From the NCBI GenBank assembly GCA_963921825.1, contig OY997594.1, forward strand, positions 14,575,001-14,639,000: a DNA stretch of 64,000 nt, read 5' to 3'. Origin of the DNA: Erodium maritimum. Lineage: Eukaryota; Streptophyta; Magnoliopsida; Geraniales; Geraniaceae. Shown here piece by piece: positions 54,335 to 64,000 of the stretch. The notes under the pieces were generated by a model that had not been told where the DNA came from, ran no database searches, and worked only from the letters and a program-made list of their open reading frames with translations. Position 1 is the stretch's first letter, and every line of letters begins with the position of its first letter. The position numbers and the translations under genes are program-made.

Positions 54335-56823
54335 CTACACATTAGATGTAGAAGCAACCGAAGGACAAGTTCGTTTGTTGTGACCAACAGTCGAACAAAT
54401 TCCACATTTTCGTGGACGCTTTGGAGCCGCTGCAGTCGCTCTAGGGTCCTCACCTGCTGAAGGAATTCTTCTCTCACCTCTTCTACCGAGTTCAACTACA
54501 AACTTTGGTGGCTCAACTTCAATAAGGTCACGAAGTTCATCAACATTCCACTCTGTTTCTCGTAACACTGGATAAATGGTTCCATGATAAGCGAGCGCCC
54601 ATGCTTGTACCGAAGAGTAGTCGTCGCATAGCTCGTACATATCCATGTTAGCATCCTCACAACACGCTAATGCATGAGTACAAGGGATTCTATCGATGTC
54701 AAACTTCCGACAACCGCATGTCCTCTTAACCAAATCAACCAAGACGTCATCGAAAGGACCGGTAACCCGATACTGGCCAAGTCTGTTCAGTGGTGTTATT
54801 TGCATTTTCTTCGCTTTGAAGATCCTCTTAGCAATGATACTCTCTACCTTGTGAACCACAACTTGGCAATCCGGTAATTTGGCCATCACATCTCGACGTA
54901 GCATGAACCATTCACTAACCTTTTCCTGTATGGCGTTGAACAACGCAATAATGGGCCACTCTCTCTGTTTTCGTAATGTGTTGTTGATGGATTCACAACC
55001 GTTCGTTGTCATGATATTGTACCGAGCGGCCTCGAAGAAAGCTCTCGCCCATTGAGGACGTTCTATGTTCGTTGTCTCCACATATCTCGCAGCCTCGGGG
55101 TACAATTCTTGGAACTGTTCCCACCTAGCATTGAACTTTTCTGGTGTGTACGCATCAGCAACTTTTTGGAATAACTGAGAAATACCCTCCTTGTCCCTTC
55201 CCCCATGATGAGATTTGACATTTCGACTCAAATGCCACCTACAATGGCCATATTTATCCTTTGGGTAGTGTTCCATCACTGCCTTCCTGATACTTCCATG
55301 TCTATCGGAAAGGATAACCAAGTCATCCTCGTCCGGGATCTCCGGCCTCAACTTTTGGAAGAACCAATTCCATGAAGCGTCTGTCTCCCTGTCAACCACA
55401 GCCCAAGCTATAGGATATTGGTGACGGTTACCATCTTCCCCGATTGCAAGTAGCAATACCCCTTTATACTTTGTTTTCAACCACGTACCATCTACTAAGA
55501 TCACCTTTCTCAAGGCAAGTTTAAATCCATCAATGCATGGTCGAAATGCTATAAAAACATAGTGAAATCTACCATGCTCATCCACCTTCAAATGAGTTAC
55601 TGCCCCTTCATTCATCTTCCAAACTTGAAACAAATATGCTGGGATTAATCCATAACTTAAATCAGGATCCCCTACAAGTTTAATCATCGCCAACAACCGA
55701 GCCCTCCAACACTTCCAGTATTTATATTCGCCAAGTTTGTCATTCTTGAAATCGTCTTGAAGAATCCTTGGACAAGGAATATGTTTCTGACCAGCATATT
55801 GTTTAGCCACCAAACAGGCCAGTGCTTCTGAACTCAGTTGACCTCTTCGGGTGCTGCGATCACGGGCCAAACAAGTATGGAAAGACTCGTAGGTTCTAAT
55901 GGAGAATTCATCAGATCCCCGATCTTTGGCTCCACGCACTCTCCATCTACAATCAACACCATGACATTTTGCAATGTATAGCGTTTTTGAATATCTATCT
56001 CGGTCTATCCAAAATTTATCCTTCTTTGCAACCTCTCTCAGATACGTAACAAATGCTTCCTTGTTACGAAACTTTTTACCAACTACTAAATCTGACCGAT
56101 CACTGAAACCGATATTGGTTTGTTCTGGATCCATGTTATCTAACGGAAACTGATGGTTTGTAGAACAATACTCCACCATTTGACCGTTCTCTTCGATACC
56201 ATCCAAACTTACCATCACTGGCGTAGGAGCTGGTATACTATCCAAACTAACCATCACTGGCGTAGAAGCTGGTATACTATCCAAACTTACCATCACTGGC
56301 GTTGGAGATGATGCTTCTGCCTCAGTATCAACCTCTGTACGTCGATGCCGAATAACTAGGTTCTCAGCGTTCTCTACACGACTACAAATATCCAAGTCAA
56401 AATGACCATCGTACCCACCATTCTCATTTCCATCATCGTGGACCCTCTCTTCAACTGCCGCACCACTGTTATCTTTTTTTTTTTGATCAGCTCTACACGT
56501 AACATGGTTCTACGACATTCTTTCATGTTTTCAGCTACTACATACCGAACACCCATATCCGTTACAATCCAAACTGGAGAGATAATTTCTGTGTAATTGG
56601 GCAAATAAGGTTGGTAACTAAGTTTCAATTCTGTATCATTTTCATTCACCCCAATTTCGGAATACAGCAGTTCCTTTAATGTTTTCAATGTTGCATTGGC
56701 ACCATCAGCAATAGCAAGACCAATAATTTTATTGTTTGTTGATGATATCCATTTATAGTTCCCATCCTCCTCTACCTTATATTCCCCACCGTAAGTAGCA
56801 TGAATCACTGCAACTTCACCCAT
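54335..56823 (-). pseudogene. MuDR-type MULE transposase, one homopolymer frameshift
   Basis: Start at 56823 (MGEVAVIHATYGGEY, the N-terminal domain of plant MULE transposases). An A11 run (T11 on the plus strand, 56474-56484) breaks the frame. From 56395 a 686-codon frame continues to the stop at 54335. In order: GKKFRNKEAFVTYLREVAKK (MuDR N-domain), the MULE core with RKVILVDGTWLKTKYKG (first Asp), DLVILSDRHGSIRKAV (second Asp) and MTTNGCESINNTLRKQRE (Glu), a SWIM zinc finger (CGCRKFDIDRIPCTHALACC) and a CCHC knuckle (CGICSTVGHNKRTC). All catalytic and zinc residues are present. Only the single homopolymer shift separates the two parts, so the gene is recent, or intact with an assembly error. 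Confidence 0.92.
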
Positions 56824-56924
56824 TTCATGTACAATTACCACCTATTTCATTTAGGACATTACATTAACCATACACAGACCCATAATACTAACAATACTAA
56901 AAATGTAGGGTACTCTAGGATTAT

Positions 56925-57075
56925 GCATCCGGCCGATCGGCGAAATGTGGCCGAAGGAGTCCCTGGCCGATGACCGAAGGGAGTCACTCGCCGATTACCT
57001 TGGCCGATGACCGAAGGTAGTCCCTGGCCGATTGACTCCAATCGGCGCTTCAGGCCGACTGACTTCAATCGGCGA
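56925..57075. repeat. Motif cluster 7 (transposase promoter side)
   Basis: Variant units GGCCGATGACCGAAGG(G/T)AGTC and GGCCGATTGACTCCAATCGGCG in alternation, upstream of the transposase. They share the GGCCGA core with the other clusters, but the CAATCCTC half is altered. Confidence 0.75.
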
Positions 57076-57635
57076 CCTTCTCCTACCACATGCCTTCCTC
57101 TGGTTTGTTTCCCTAAACCGCATCTACTCTACTCCACCCTTTTCCAATCTACTCCAATCTATTCCAATCTATTCCAATCTTTGTGTGTACAACCTTTGTG
57201 TGTATAGCCTTTTTTTCTCAAAACCCTATAACTCAAATTAAAGCTTCAGATTAACATTTCTGGTTTACTTACTTGGGCTCACTGCCTAGGAGGAAGACAG
57301 GGTCGGGACGGTGGTGGACGACGCTCGGGACGGTGCTGGACGGCGATCTGGACGGCGGTGAACGTACGGCAGATAAGATTTGTTGAAGCACCTCGTGTCG
57401 GGTCAAATTGTGGGGATATATTTGGAATTGGGTTTGTTTTGCAAATATAGAAATTGGGTATTTGGGGTGTGTTTTGTAAATATAGAAACTTGGGTTCTCT
57501 TTTTGCAATTAAAGACAAGGGTAGAAGAGGTATGCTGAAACTTTCATTAACTTGAAGGCTTTTTTCAAATTCCATCTTTGCTTGAGGTTTTTTTCAAATT
57601 CAATATCCTATTAAGGCTAAAAACAAAATTCACCC

Positions 57636-57775
57636 TCAAAAAGGGCTGAATTTTAGAATATTGTCCGTATCATAGTAACTAATCCGGTTGTTATGAATCC
57701 GTAGAAATAGTCTATTTTATTTTTGTAAACACATCATGAGAACATCCCCTTCCCAATATTTCAAATAAAAGAAAA
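57636..57775. other. Short spacer after the MULE
   Basis: No feature recognised. Confidence 0.3.
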
Positions 57776-59690
57776 TCAAACTAGAAGTCCAGCAACCCAA
57801 AAAAATACACGTCCAAAGTAAAGCGAGAACAATAATAACCATAAAACAAGAAAAAAATATGTGATGTTCTTGGTGCTTTCCGGAAACTTCTCAGCACCGA
57901 CCGTCCTGGGTCTTTGGGGATAGGCCCTCCCCGAGCCTCCCCTCCCTCCAAGTCTCCTTATTTGACATGCGAGCATGTTGAGCCCTCTCTTGTTAATCGT
58001 CGATATCCTCCTCATCAAACCAGAGAGCTCTAGTACCTTCGTCATAGTAGTGGTCTGAGTGTAATACTGCCCCACTTTACCTTTGCCCCTGGAACTCATG
58101 GCCTTGGACTTGATTGGACCTACACCTTTAGACTGATCTTGAGGTTCCTTCTGTTTCCCTTCTTTTAGTGTCATCACACTTGCAGCTAAAATGGGAAAAA
58201 GAATGTCCTCATCCTCTGTCACGTTAGCCAAGTCGTCGGCCTTTGAAATACCCGAGTTCTTAGCTAACGGTCCTGGATGTGCCCCCTACATTTTTGAACC
58301 CACCCACTCAGAGGCGTCCTTAGCCAAGTCGTTGGACTCCAAGCGAAATTCCTCATCTCCCCCAAGGTCGAAAATCCCGGTAAGGGTAACATGGGAACTC
58401 TATTGTTACCTACTCCACTCCCTCTTACAAGTCCCTAATTGGTTCAATGGACATAGAGGTGAGAAGGTCGTCCACCGAGGGTACTCGTGTTACTCTCGGA
58501 GCCCTTCATTCCGTCTTAAGGGAGCTGGTCCACATCCAATTCCTTAGGAACACGAATGGAATCATCATACCTAATTTCCTCCCGACCAATTCCCGGTAGA
58601 CGAGTTGTACATACATCAATAAGGTGGCTTAATCTTCCACACCGAGCATAAAATACTAGTAATCATTCGTATTGTAAGCCGATCAGAGAGGGGTGTAGGT
58701 GTCCCGAAAAACGGAGACGAATCCGTCTGCGCAACGGCTTATCCACATCAAGGCTGACCCGCATCTACAAAAAGTCATCCATACGGCAAGGTGTAGGAAT
58801 GGAAGCAAAGGTTACCTTGATACCAATGACCGAGGTGGGGAGAGAGCAGATTGGGGGGTTACGGGCATCGTCGAGAACGTTCGTTGCTCGTACTTCGATC
58901 TTCATGCACACGAACGAGATGAAGCTGGGTTGCATGTATGGTTGTAGCGGCACTAGAATCAACGAGTAACCACTGAAACCCCATGGGCCCCGGTGGCGAA
59001 TGTCCTTCATCGATGTTCTTGATGGAAAATGGAATGCCACATCTTCCTTAGTGGGGCACTCCACCTCCAGCCCGACCACCTTCCAATTTCAAAGCATTAC
59101 CACATAGAGAGAATTAAGATTATGTCACCCCGCACCCGTAACCTTACCTACAAATGATTAACGATACTAGCCATCGGCAATAGCAGAACCGACCTCAACG
59201 GGAACCTCTAGGGCTTCGTCTTCAACCTCCCAATCAGGCACATGAGTTCGGGATCCCGATGCAAATCTGATAAAGAATTGGGTCGCCAGCGCTTGATTCA
59301 CGCGATGACTACTGAAATGGCTTATGGTGTGCCAAAAATGACTCATCCTGGCTCTAGGGGTCTCGGTGTGGCCTTCCCCGCCTTTTCATGGGGCAGCCAG
59401 AGGTCATTCCAGGCCAACGCTTGAGGTTCCCAAGGGGTGCAAGGCCGAAGGGGTTTGGATATGCTCCCTGATACATCCTGTACCAATCGGTGGAAGCCTT
59501 GTGGAGGTGTGGGTTGTGAAGGAGATATGTGATCTAGGTGGGGCACTCTATTACGACCGTGGGAGGTTGTTCCGTCATGTATGATAGTAGAGACATGAGA
59601 ATAGGAGCGGTGGCGGCATTGGAGAAAGGGAAAAGAAAAGGAGAGGTTTTTACAACCCAAAGTCTCTCAGACTCATTAATACTTAAGGTC
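57776..59690 (-). pseudogene. DUF4283-type ORF1 fragment of a LINE-like element
   Basis: The minus-strand stretch at 59079-58765 contains a piece of the DUF4283 fold found in plant LINE ORF1 and CCHC proteins (AFHFPSRTSMKDIRHRGPWG, FSGYSLILVPLQP, then a short Cys region). A Lys/Gln-rich tail follows at 58231-57776 (EGKQKEPQDQSKG). The 5' side to 59690 is CT-rich leader-like. No reverse transcriptase is adjacent, so this is an ORF1-only remnant with several stops. Confidence 0.5.
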
Positions 59691-60229
59691 ACAGATGGAG
59701 AAAAATTAGTGGTGATTTTATCTTCTTTTATGAGTAAAAAGGTTTTTTTGTTTACAGTAGAAATAGACCGTCACGATTTGTTAGCATTTGTGAAATGCCG
59801 TGGGTCAACTTGTCTTGGTTTTATGATAAAGTTGTCTTTTCTTTTCCTTCAATCTTCGTCTTGATTCTCTTTTCAATTTATGTGCTCAAATGTTTATAAA
59901 AAAATTTATTGAAATACATTTCAATATGTTTTTCAATTTTGATTTGACATACTTGTTTTTTCGCTGATAATCGGCTTAATTATTGATTTAAAAATTTATG
60001 AACGAGGAACAAGCTAAAGAATATATTATAATTAAATAATAATAAAAAAACAATATTAGTCTGGTTTAGACTATTCCCACTGTATTATAATTTTTATCAG
60101 CCCAATTTTTACTGGTCAAATCTGAGTTAATACCATTGAAGATACTCTAATAACATCCACATGCATTTTTGAGTCATGATGTATCAAAGTCGTCTTCAAA
60201 TTTTATTATCTCTCTCGAATTATTATCAA
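59691..60229. other. AT-rich spacer
   Basis: No gene recognised on either strand. Confidence 0.35.
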
Positions 60230-60260
60230 TTAGGTGGGGGCACCGCGCGATGCGCGGTGC
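60230..60260 (-). mobile_element. Helitron-like 3' terminus (hairpin plus CTAA)
   Basis: A perfect 9-bp stem GCACCGCGC/GCGCGGTGC with loop GAT lies at 60240-60260. On the minus strand it is followed by six bases and then CTAA, with T as the next base. This is the standard Helitron 3' end (hairpin, CTRR, insertion before T). The element would extend to higher coordinates, over the captured exons below. Its 5' TC end was not found and may lie outside the window. Confidence 0.55.
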
Positions 60261-60716
60261 ATGGCGGGATAACTCGAAAATGATATTTAGTCGGTAGAGG
60301 GAGACGAATGTTTTGATTGTTATAGGTAAACAATGCAAAGATCGTGACTACTTGTTAGAAGTCGTTTGTGATACATGTATTAAATTTTTTTTTCCATTGT
60401 TATATATGTGTACGAAATGCATTTAAAAGAATAAACAATTCAAAGATGTTTCAAATGAGCTGTCAAGGGCAATTCAACACAATGCTAAGATAACATAATA
60501 ATAGATAAACATAATATAATTAGAATAAACCATGTTCAAACAAAAGTTAGGTACACCAAAATAGAGAACCCAATTACTTAGCCTGCAAGACTTTAACAAA
60601 CTATATCATACTTGCTAAAAGGGGTTTTCGCTAAGGTAATCATCAATGACAACTGTCTAATCATTCCTCAAAACAGCATACTGTCAACGCCCCCTTATCA
60701 ATATAAAAAAGTAGAC

Positions 60717-60854
60717 CTTAGTTTGTGAATGGCAGTACTCAGAGAGCAAACAACGGTTGATGTGGTAATCTTTTTTCAATCTTGACCCATCTATAAGTGC
60801 CCGAGATGCACGCTCACTACCTGCCCAATCAATAAAATTCCGCAACAGAGACCA
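60717..60854 (-). pseudogene. Captured kinesin motor-domain exon fragment
   Basis: Minus-strand FIDWAGSERASRALIDGSRL and KKDYHINRCLL correspond to the switch II region of kinesin motors (DLAGSER...LKE..HINRSLL), closest in style to plant kinesin-7. Leu of DLAGSE is Trp here. A one-base shift then gives LSTAIHKL, the next kinesin residues, and the segment ends at a GT donor after 60717. Only this one exon of a motor gene is present, which fits a captured fragment. Confidence 0.72.
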
Positions 60855-61737
60855 ATTTATTGACATCATTACTATGCATGCAATTTATGAATAGAAGCAA
60901 CTAATAGGACCTCTGGGCAATTTGTAAATACTTCAAGAGATCAACCGAATCATACCACACTGGCACAAAGGGTGGTTGAGTTTTCTTTGCCTAAGAACTC
61001 ATGTGAAGATCTACAATTGTCTGCAAGAATTAGATCCGTAGTTATTGTGCATAATGATCAAGCAAGCTAGAAATATCAAAACCTGTATTTTGAACATTTT
61101 ACTAAAAGGAAAATACAAATTAACCTGTATAGCGAAATTTAACAAAATTGTTGTATCAATACACAAATAGATGAAGAAATTTAAGAAAACTAAGATATAT
61201 CAAACAAACATTGGAACATATATTCAAAGTATTTACTTAACAAATTACATGATCGGTTTAAACATGCAAGACAAAAGCCTCAATCTTCACAACATTAGCA
61301 AACATTTATTTGGCCAACAAAATGTTCATAACTTAACCAAAAGATCAATTCATTTCTTATGTTTACATGATTTGTAAGAGGCTTAATCCGTAAAAAGCAT
61401 TGCTGAAACAAACACTAAAACAAAAAAAATGTACAAAATATAAAAGTCAAATCGCAAACATGATGATCACATTAACCAAATAGCTCATTTGTTTAAATTC
61501 TAGCTCTCAATTTGTAGCCCAATCACATCATTGTACTCAGATTTTGTCCACATTGACCAAAACAAATCTTCCTTTCATATACAATAAGCAAGATGAATTA
61601 ACAAACCTCAAACATGATAGCAACAAAAAATCATAATTATTGATCATTGCAATATTGCAGAATAGAGAAAAAACACTACAACGAAACTTTTGAAACCCTG
61701 ATAGAGCAATAAGTTGAGAGAGGCAGAAAGTGAGGGT

Positions 61738-61850
61738 ACCTTTTTGCGATCGATGGGTTCGAAGCCGGGGCGAGGAGGTGGTGGCAACCTACCCTATGGA
61801 TGGGAGGGACGCCTGAACGTCTCGAGCTCCGGGGTTAACCCAAAAATACT
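61738..61850 (-). pseudogene. GC-rich exon-like segment, unrecognised
   Basis: A GC-rich island in AT-rich DNA with a minus-strand donor (AAAAG|GTACCC at 61738). It looks like another captured exon, but I do not recognise the product. Confidence 0.3.
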
Positions 61851-61992
61851 GATGATGTACAGAGAAGATGAAACAAAAATGTGTAAAAGGTCGTTAATTT
61901 CTATGAAACCTCGACAACCCAAGAACATAAACATCAAATCCTCAACAACCCATGATTTTTGTGGGGGAAATCCATGTGGGTATCCAAAAAAA
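61851..61992. repeat. Direct repeat, copy 1 (~145 bp)
   Basis: Contains ATTTCTATGAAACCTCGACA and CCTCAACAACCCATGATTTT. It is repeated in the same direction at 63717-63872 with few differences. Confidence 0.9.
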
Positions 61993-62359
61993 TATATTTT
62001 CAGACCATGGAAGGGCATAGATGAGTACCTCATTGATCAAACAACATGATGCAAATGATTAAGCACATATTAGTTGCATTTTCACCATTAAGGCAACAAT
62101 GTCAAGCAATTTCATCGTTTCTTCAATCAAATCCATACCTACACTTACCTCCCTGTTAGCAAACCGTAAATCAATCAGGGCACTAAATCAGCAAACACAG
62201 ACAAGACAATGCACGAATTGAGACACCAAAGAAAAGACTTAAACAGTTGGCTAATGGTGATGTCACATCAAACGAATGATTAAGCACATGTTAATTGAAT
62301 TTTCACTATTAATACAACAATGCGAAGAGAAACCTATGGTTTCTAAAGAATTTCCATAC

Positions 62360-62433
62360 CGGTGGAGGTGCAGGTTCATCCTCATCCTCCCGCGAATCCT
62401 TTACATCATTCACATCTACATCTTCGTCATCCT
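62360..62433 (-). pseudogene. Acidic exon-like segment
   Basis: Between a TTTCAG acceptor and a GTATGG donor on the minus strand: DDEDVDVNDVKDSREDEDEP then a short Pro run. It is very acidic, and the parent gene is not recognised. It follows the V-ATPase-like exon on the same strand. Confidence 0.4.
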
Positions 62434-62599
62434 CTGAAACAATTACAACTAAATTTTTAGTAAACCAAACAAAAGAACACGCAGCATGAAAGTGCACAAA
62501 CAAAAGTAATTGCAAACTACTTAAGCCCCGAACCATTAGGTAAACAAACTTCATAACTGAACCTGATATAAAAGAAGACAAAAATGGAAATCACGATAC

Positions 62600-62707
62600 C
62601 TTCTCAGTAGAAACAGAGATCTTGTTAGTTTTCTCCTCGACCTCCTGACTGATGAACCAGACCATCTGCTTCAACACATCAGCTTCAACAAACAAACCAA
62701 AACCAAC
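62600..62707 (-). pseudogene. Captured V-ATPase subunit E first-exon fragment
   Basis: Minus strand, acceptor TTACAG before 62707 and donor GTATCG after 62600. The residues ADVLKQMVWFISQEVEEKTN and KISVSTEK match the N-terminus of plant V-ATPase subunit E (ADVxKQ..QMVRFIRQEAEEKANEISVSAEE), the peripheral-stalk subunit of the proton pump. The start codon position is altered (FVEADV), and no further subunit E exon follows; the next exon-like segment is unrelated and acidic. It is therefore a fragment, not a gene. Confidence 0.7.
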
Positions 62708-63716
62708 CTGTAAGGAAAAGGGGAAAATCCAGACCAGCAACCCCATGACAGAGGAAATCGTGATAAATAGAAGCCGAATCAAACCCAAAATTCCGCAATC
62801 GCCGACCATGAACGACCAGAGAACACCAAATTCGATTAAAAATAGAAAATTTACGCAAATTACACAAACCCAGATCACAAAATCATCCATAGAATCGAAG
62901 AACATGAAAATTAAAAACCAAAAGTACTCATTTTCAACGTTCATACATTCATACGTCTACTGTCGCCGGGATATTCCATCTCCGGTCATTGGAACATTAC
63001 AAAAGGTCAAACCTAACAACCAAAAGTTCTACCTCAATCTAGGCTTGCCGGTCCTCCCTATGAAATTTGGATTTTTTGTTAGTTTAAAATTAAAATTTTC
63101 TACGGTAAAATCGTCATTCTGAAACAAAATTTAAAAAGTGCAACAAAAAAGACACGTTCACGACATTTTTTGTACAATTACCTAAGAAGAGGACCACAAG
63201 TTGCTAAAAGTGAATACATTATGGTACTTTTTTGCAATTACCTCAGACACAAAATAGATCATGAAACGTTCAATTTAAATGGAAAAGGAACAGTAAACAA
63301 CAATTCAAACCAATATAATTAATCTAAAAACATGGAATAAAAAGTAATATGAGGAATGACAAGTTCTCCAGTCAATGGACTCACTGTCCTCACTGCTCAC
63401 TTTATATACATCTAGAACAATGTAACAACTAAACTAACCATTTTTAGGGTTCCTAATAGAAGCAAAGGAAAATCATCTTAATAATAAAGCTTATCTCATC
63501 CAATTCATCTTACTTTGATGCCAAATTATAGAGATTTTGTTTTTGCAAAAGCTGGTAACAGTAAGTCTCATGGGTTCATATGTGATTCGAGCTAAACTAC
63601 TGAGCTAACACATAAACCTACTAAAACATAGCAAAGAATCATTAAGCTACACAGATTACCAAAAACACTCATAGCTGATTTAATCTCCACAGCTCTACAA
63701 AACATTAACAACTATT
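62708..63716. other. Flank of the captured exons
   Basis: No further family recognised. Open frames at 62652-63122 on the plus strand are antisense to the captured region. Confidence 0.3.
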
Positions 63717-63872
63717 GATGATACACGGAGAAGATGAAACAGAAATGTGTAAATGATCGTTAATTTCTATGAAACCTCGACAACCCAAGAACGGAAACAT
63801 CAAATCCTCAACAACCCATGATTTTTTTTTGGGGGGGGGGGGGGGGGAATCCATGTGGGTATCCAAAAAAAA
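63717..63872. repeat. Direct repeat, copy 2
   Basis: Same sequence as 61851-61992, with the short G run of copy 1 expanded to 17 G. Confidence 0.9.
63822..63847. repeat. T9-G17 homopolymer tract
   Basis: Nine T followed by seventeen G. The corresponding place in copy 1 reads TTTTTGTGGGGG. Confidence 0.9.
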
Positions 63873-64000
63873 ATTGCGACTGATACAACAAAATCTAACA
63901 TAAAAAATGAAAACTTTAATCATCTCCGAGCTAGAAAAAACTAAAATAAGTGAAGCTAATTGAGAGATGTATATGGGGCTCTCTAATCGAACTCCAGATT

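Larger units (their letters stand above)
46025..57635. mobile_element. Mutator-like element with Ulp1-like gene and repeat-motif clusters
   Basis: Ends: GGGGGGAAATTGTGC ... AGCCTTAATAG ... GGAATTTGA on the left and, inverted from the right, GGGTGAATTTTGT ... AGCCTTAATAG ... TGAATTTGA. These are imperfect terminal repeats of about 40 bp, and I find no clear 9-bp target duplication. The contents are a MuDR-type transposase (minus, 54335-56823), a DUF1985/Ulp1-like gene (plus, 47482-50662), three small genes (50981, 51963, 53609) and a repeated short motif in every non-coding interval. The total is about 11.6 kb. Boundaries are inferred, good to some tens of bases. Confidence 0.75.

Overview
The window is nuclear DNA from a flowering plant, most likely a eudicot. 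Genes are split by GT-AG introns, and plant proteins are recognisable (an LSD1-type zinc-finger protein, the folate enzyme FolB, an ESCRT-III VPS2 subunit). The spaces between are filled with plant transposons: PIF/Harbinger, LINE, Ty1/copia, solo LTRs, MULE and a Helitron-like end. I cannot name the species. Layout, left to right: 1-1490 the 5' part of an LSD1-like gene (minus, running off the window). 1816-4871 a decayed PIF/Harbinger element. 5544-6459 FOLB copy 1 (minus). 9339-13746 a LINE with a 16-bp target duplication. It sits in the flank of a fourth FOLB copy that has lost its coding part (13763-14500). 14862-16346 and 16818-18320 two related non-autonomous retroposons with 17-bp target duplications. 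16430-21930 a nested palindromic repeat complex. 22568-23760 a remnant that looks like an endogenous pararetrovirus. 25119-29190 an RRM/ORF1-type fragment split by a 2.65-kb solo LTR (25748-28396, TSD GTTGC). 29800-30696 FOLB copy 2 (plus). 31522-36925 a minus-strand copia element. A Harbinger derivative (32856-36477, TSD TTA) is inserted in it, and that in turn carries a 1.49-kb solo LTR (33780-35266, TSD CTACG). 36930-37480 a stray copy of VPS2 exon 2 with its introns. 38011-39673 a TIR element. 40406-41369 FOLB copy 3 (minus). 41607-42407 a small retroposon. 42589-45604 a complete 11-exon VPS2 gene (minus). 46025-57635 a large Mutator-like element. 57720-59700 a DUF4283-type LINE ORF1 fragment. 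60230-64000 a Helitron-like 3' terminus followed by captured exons of a kinesin and of V-ATPase subunit E. The most interesting unit is the ~11.6-kb MULE. It carries a MuDR-type transposase on the minus strand and a five-exon gene on the plus strand that joins a DUF1985-like N-terminus to a C48/Ulp1-like protease domain with Ser in place of the catalytic Cys. It also carries two paralogous ~115-residue proteins and one small helical protein. All non-coding intervals are packed with one short GC-rich motif (core CAATCCTCSGCCGA). This combination of DUF1985 protein plus dense element-specific motifs outside the coding exons resembles the VANC anti-silencing arrangement of Arabidopsis VANDAL elements. 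It may be an independently evolved version with a different motif. Host functions present: LSD1-like (cell-death and stress regulation), FOLB (folate pathway, three intact-looking copies) and VPS2 (endosomal sorting). They do not form a functional cluster. The FOLB and VPS2 duplications show that this locus has been reshaped by segmental duplication and nested transposition.
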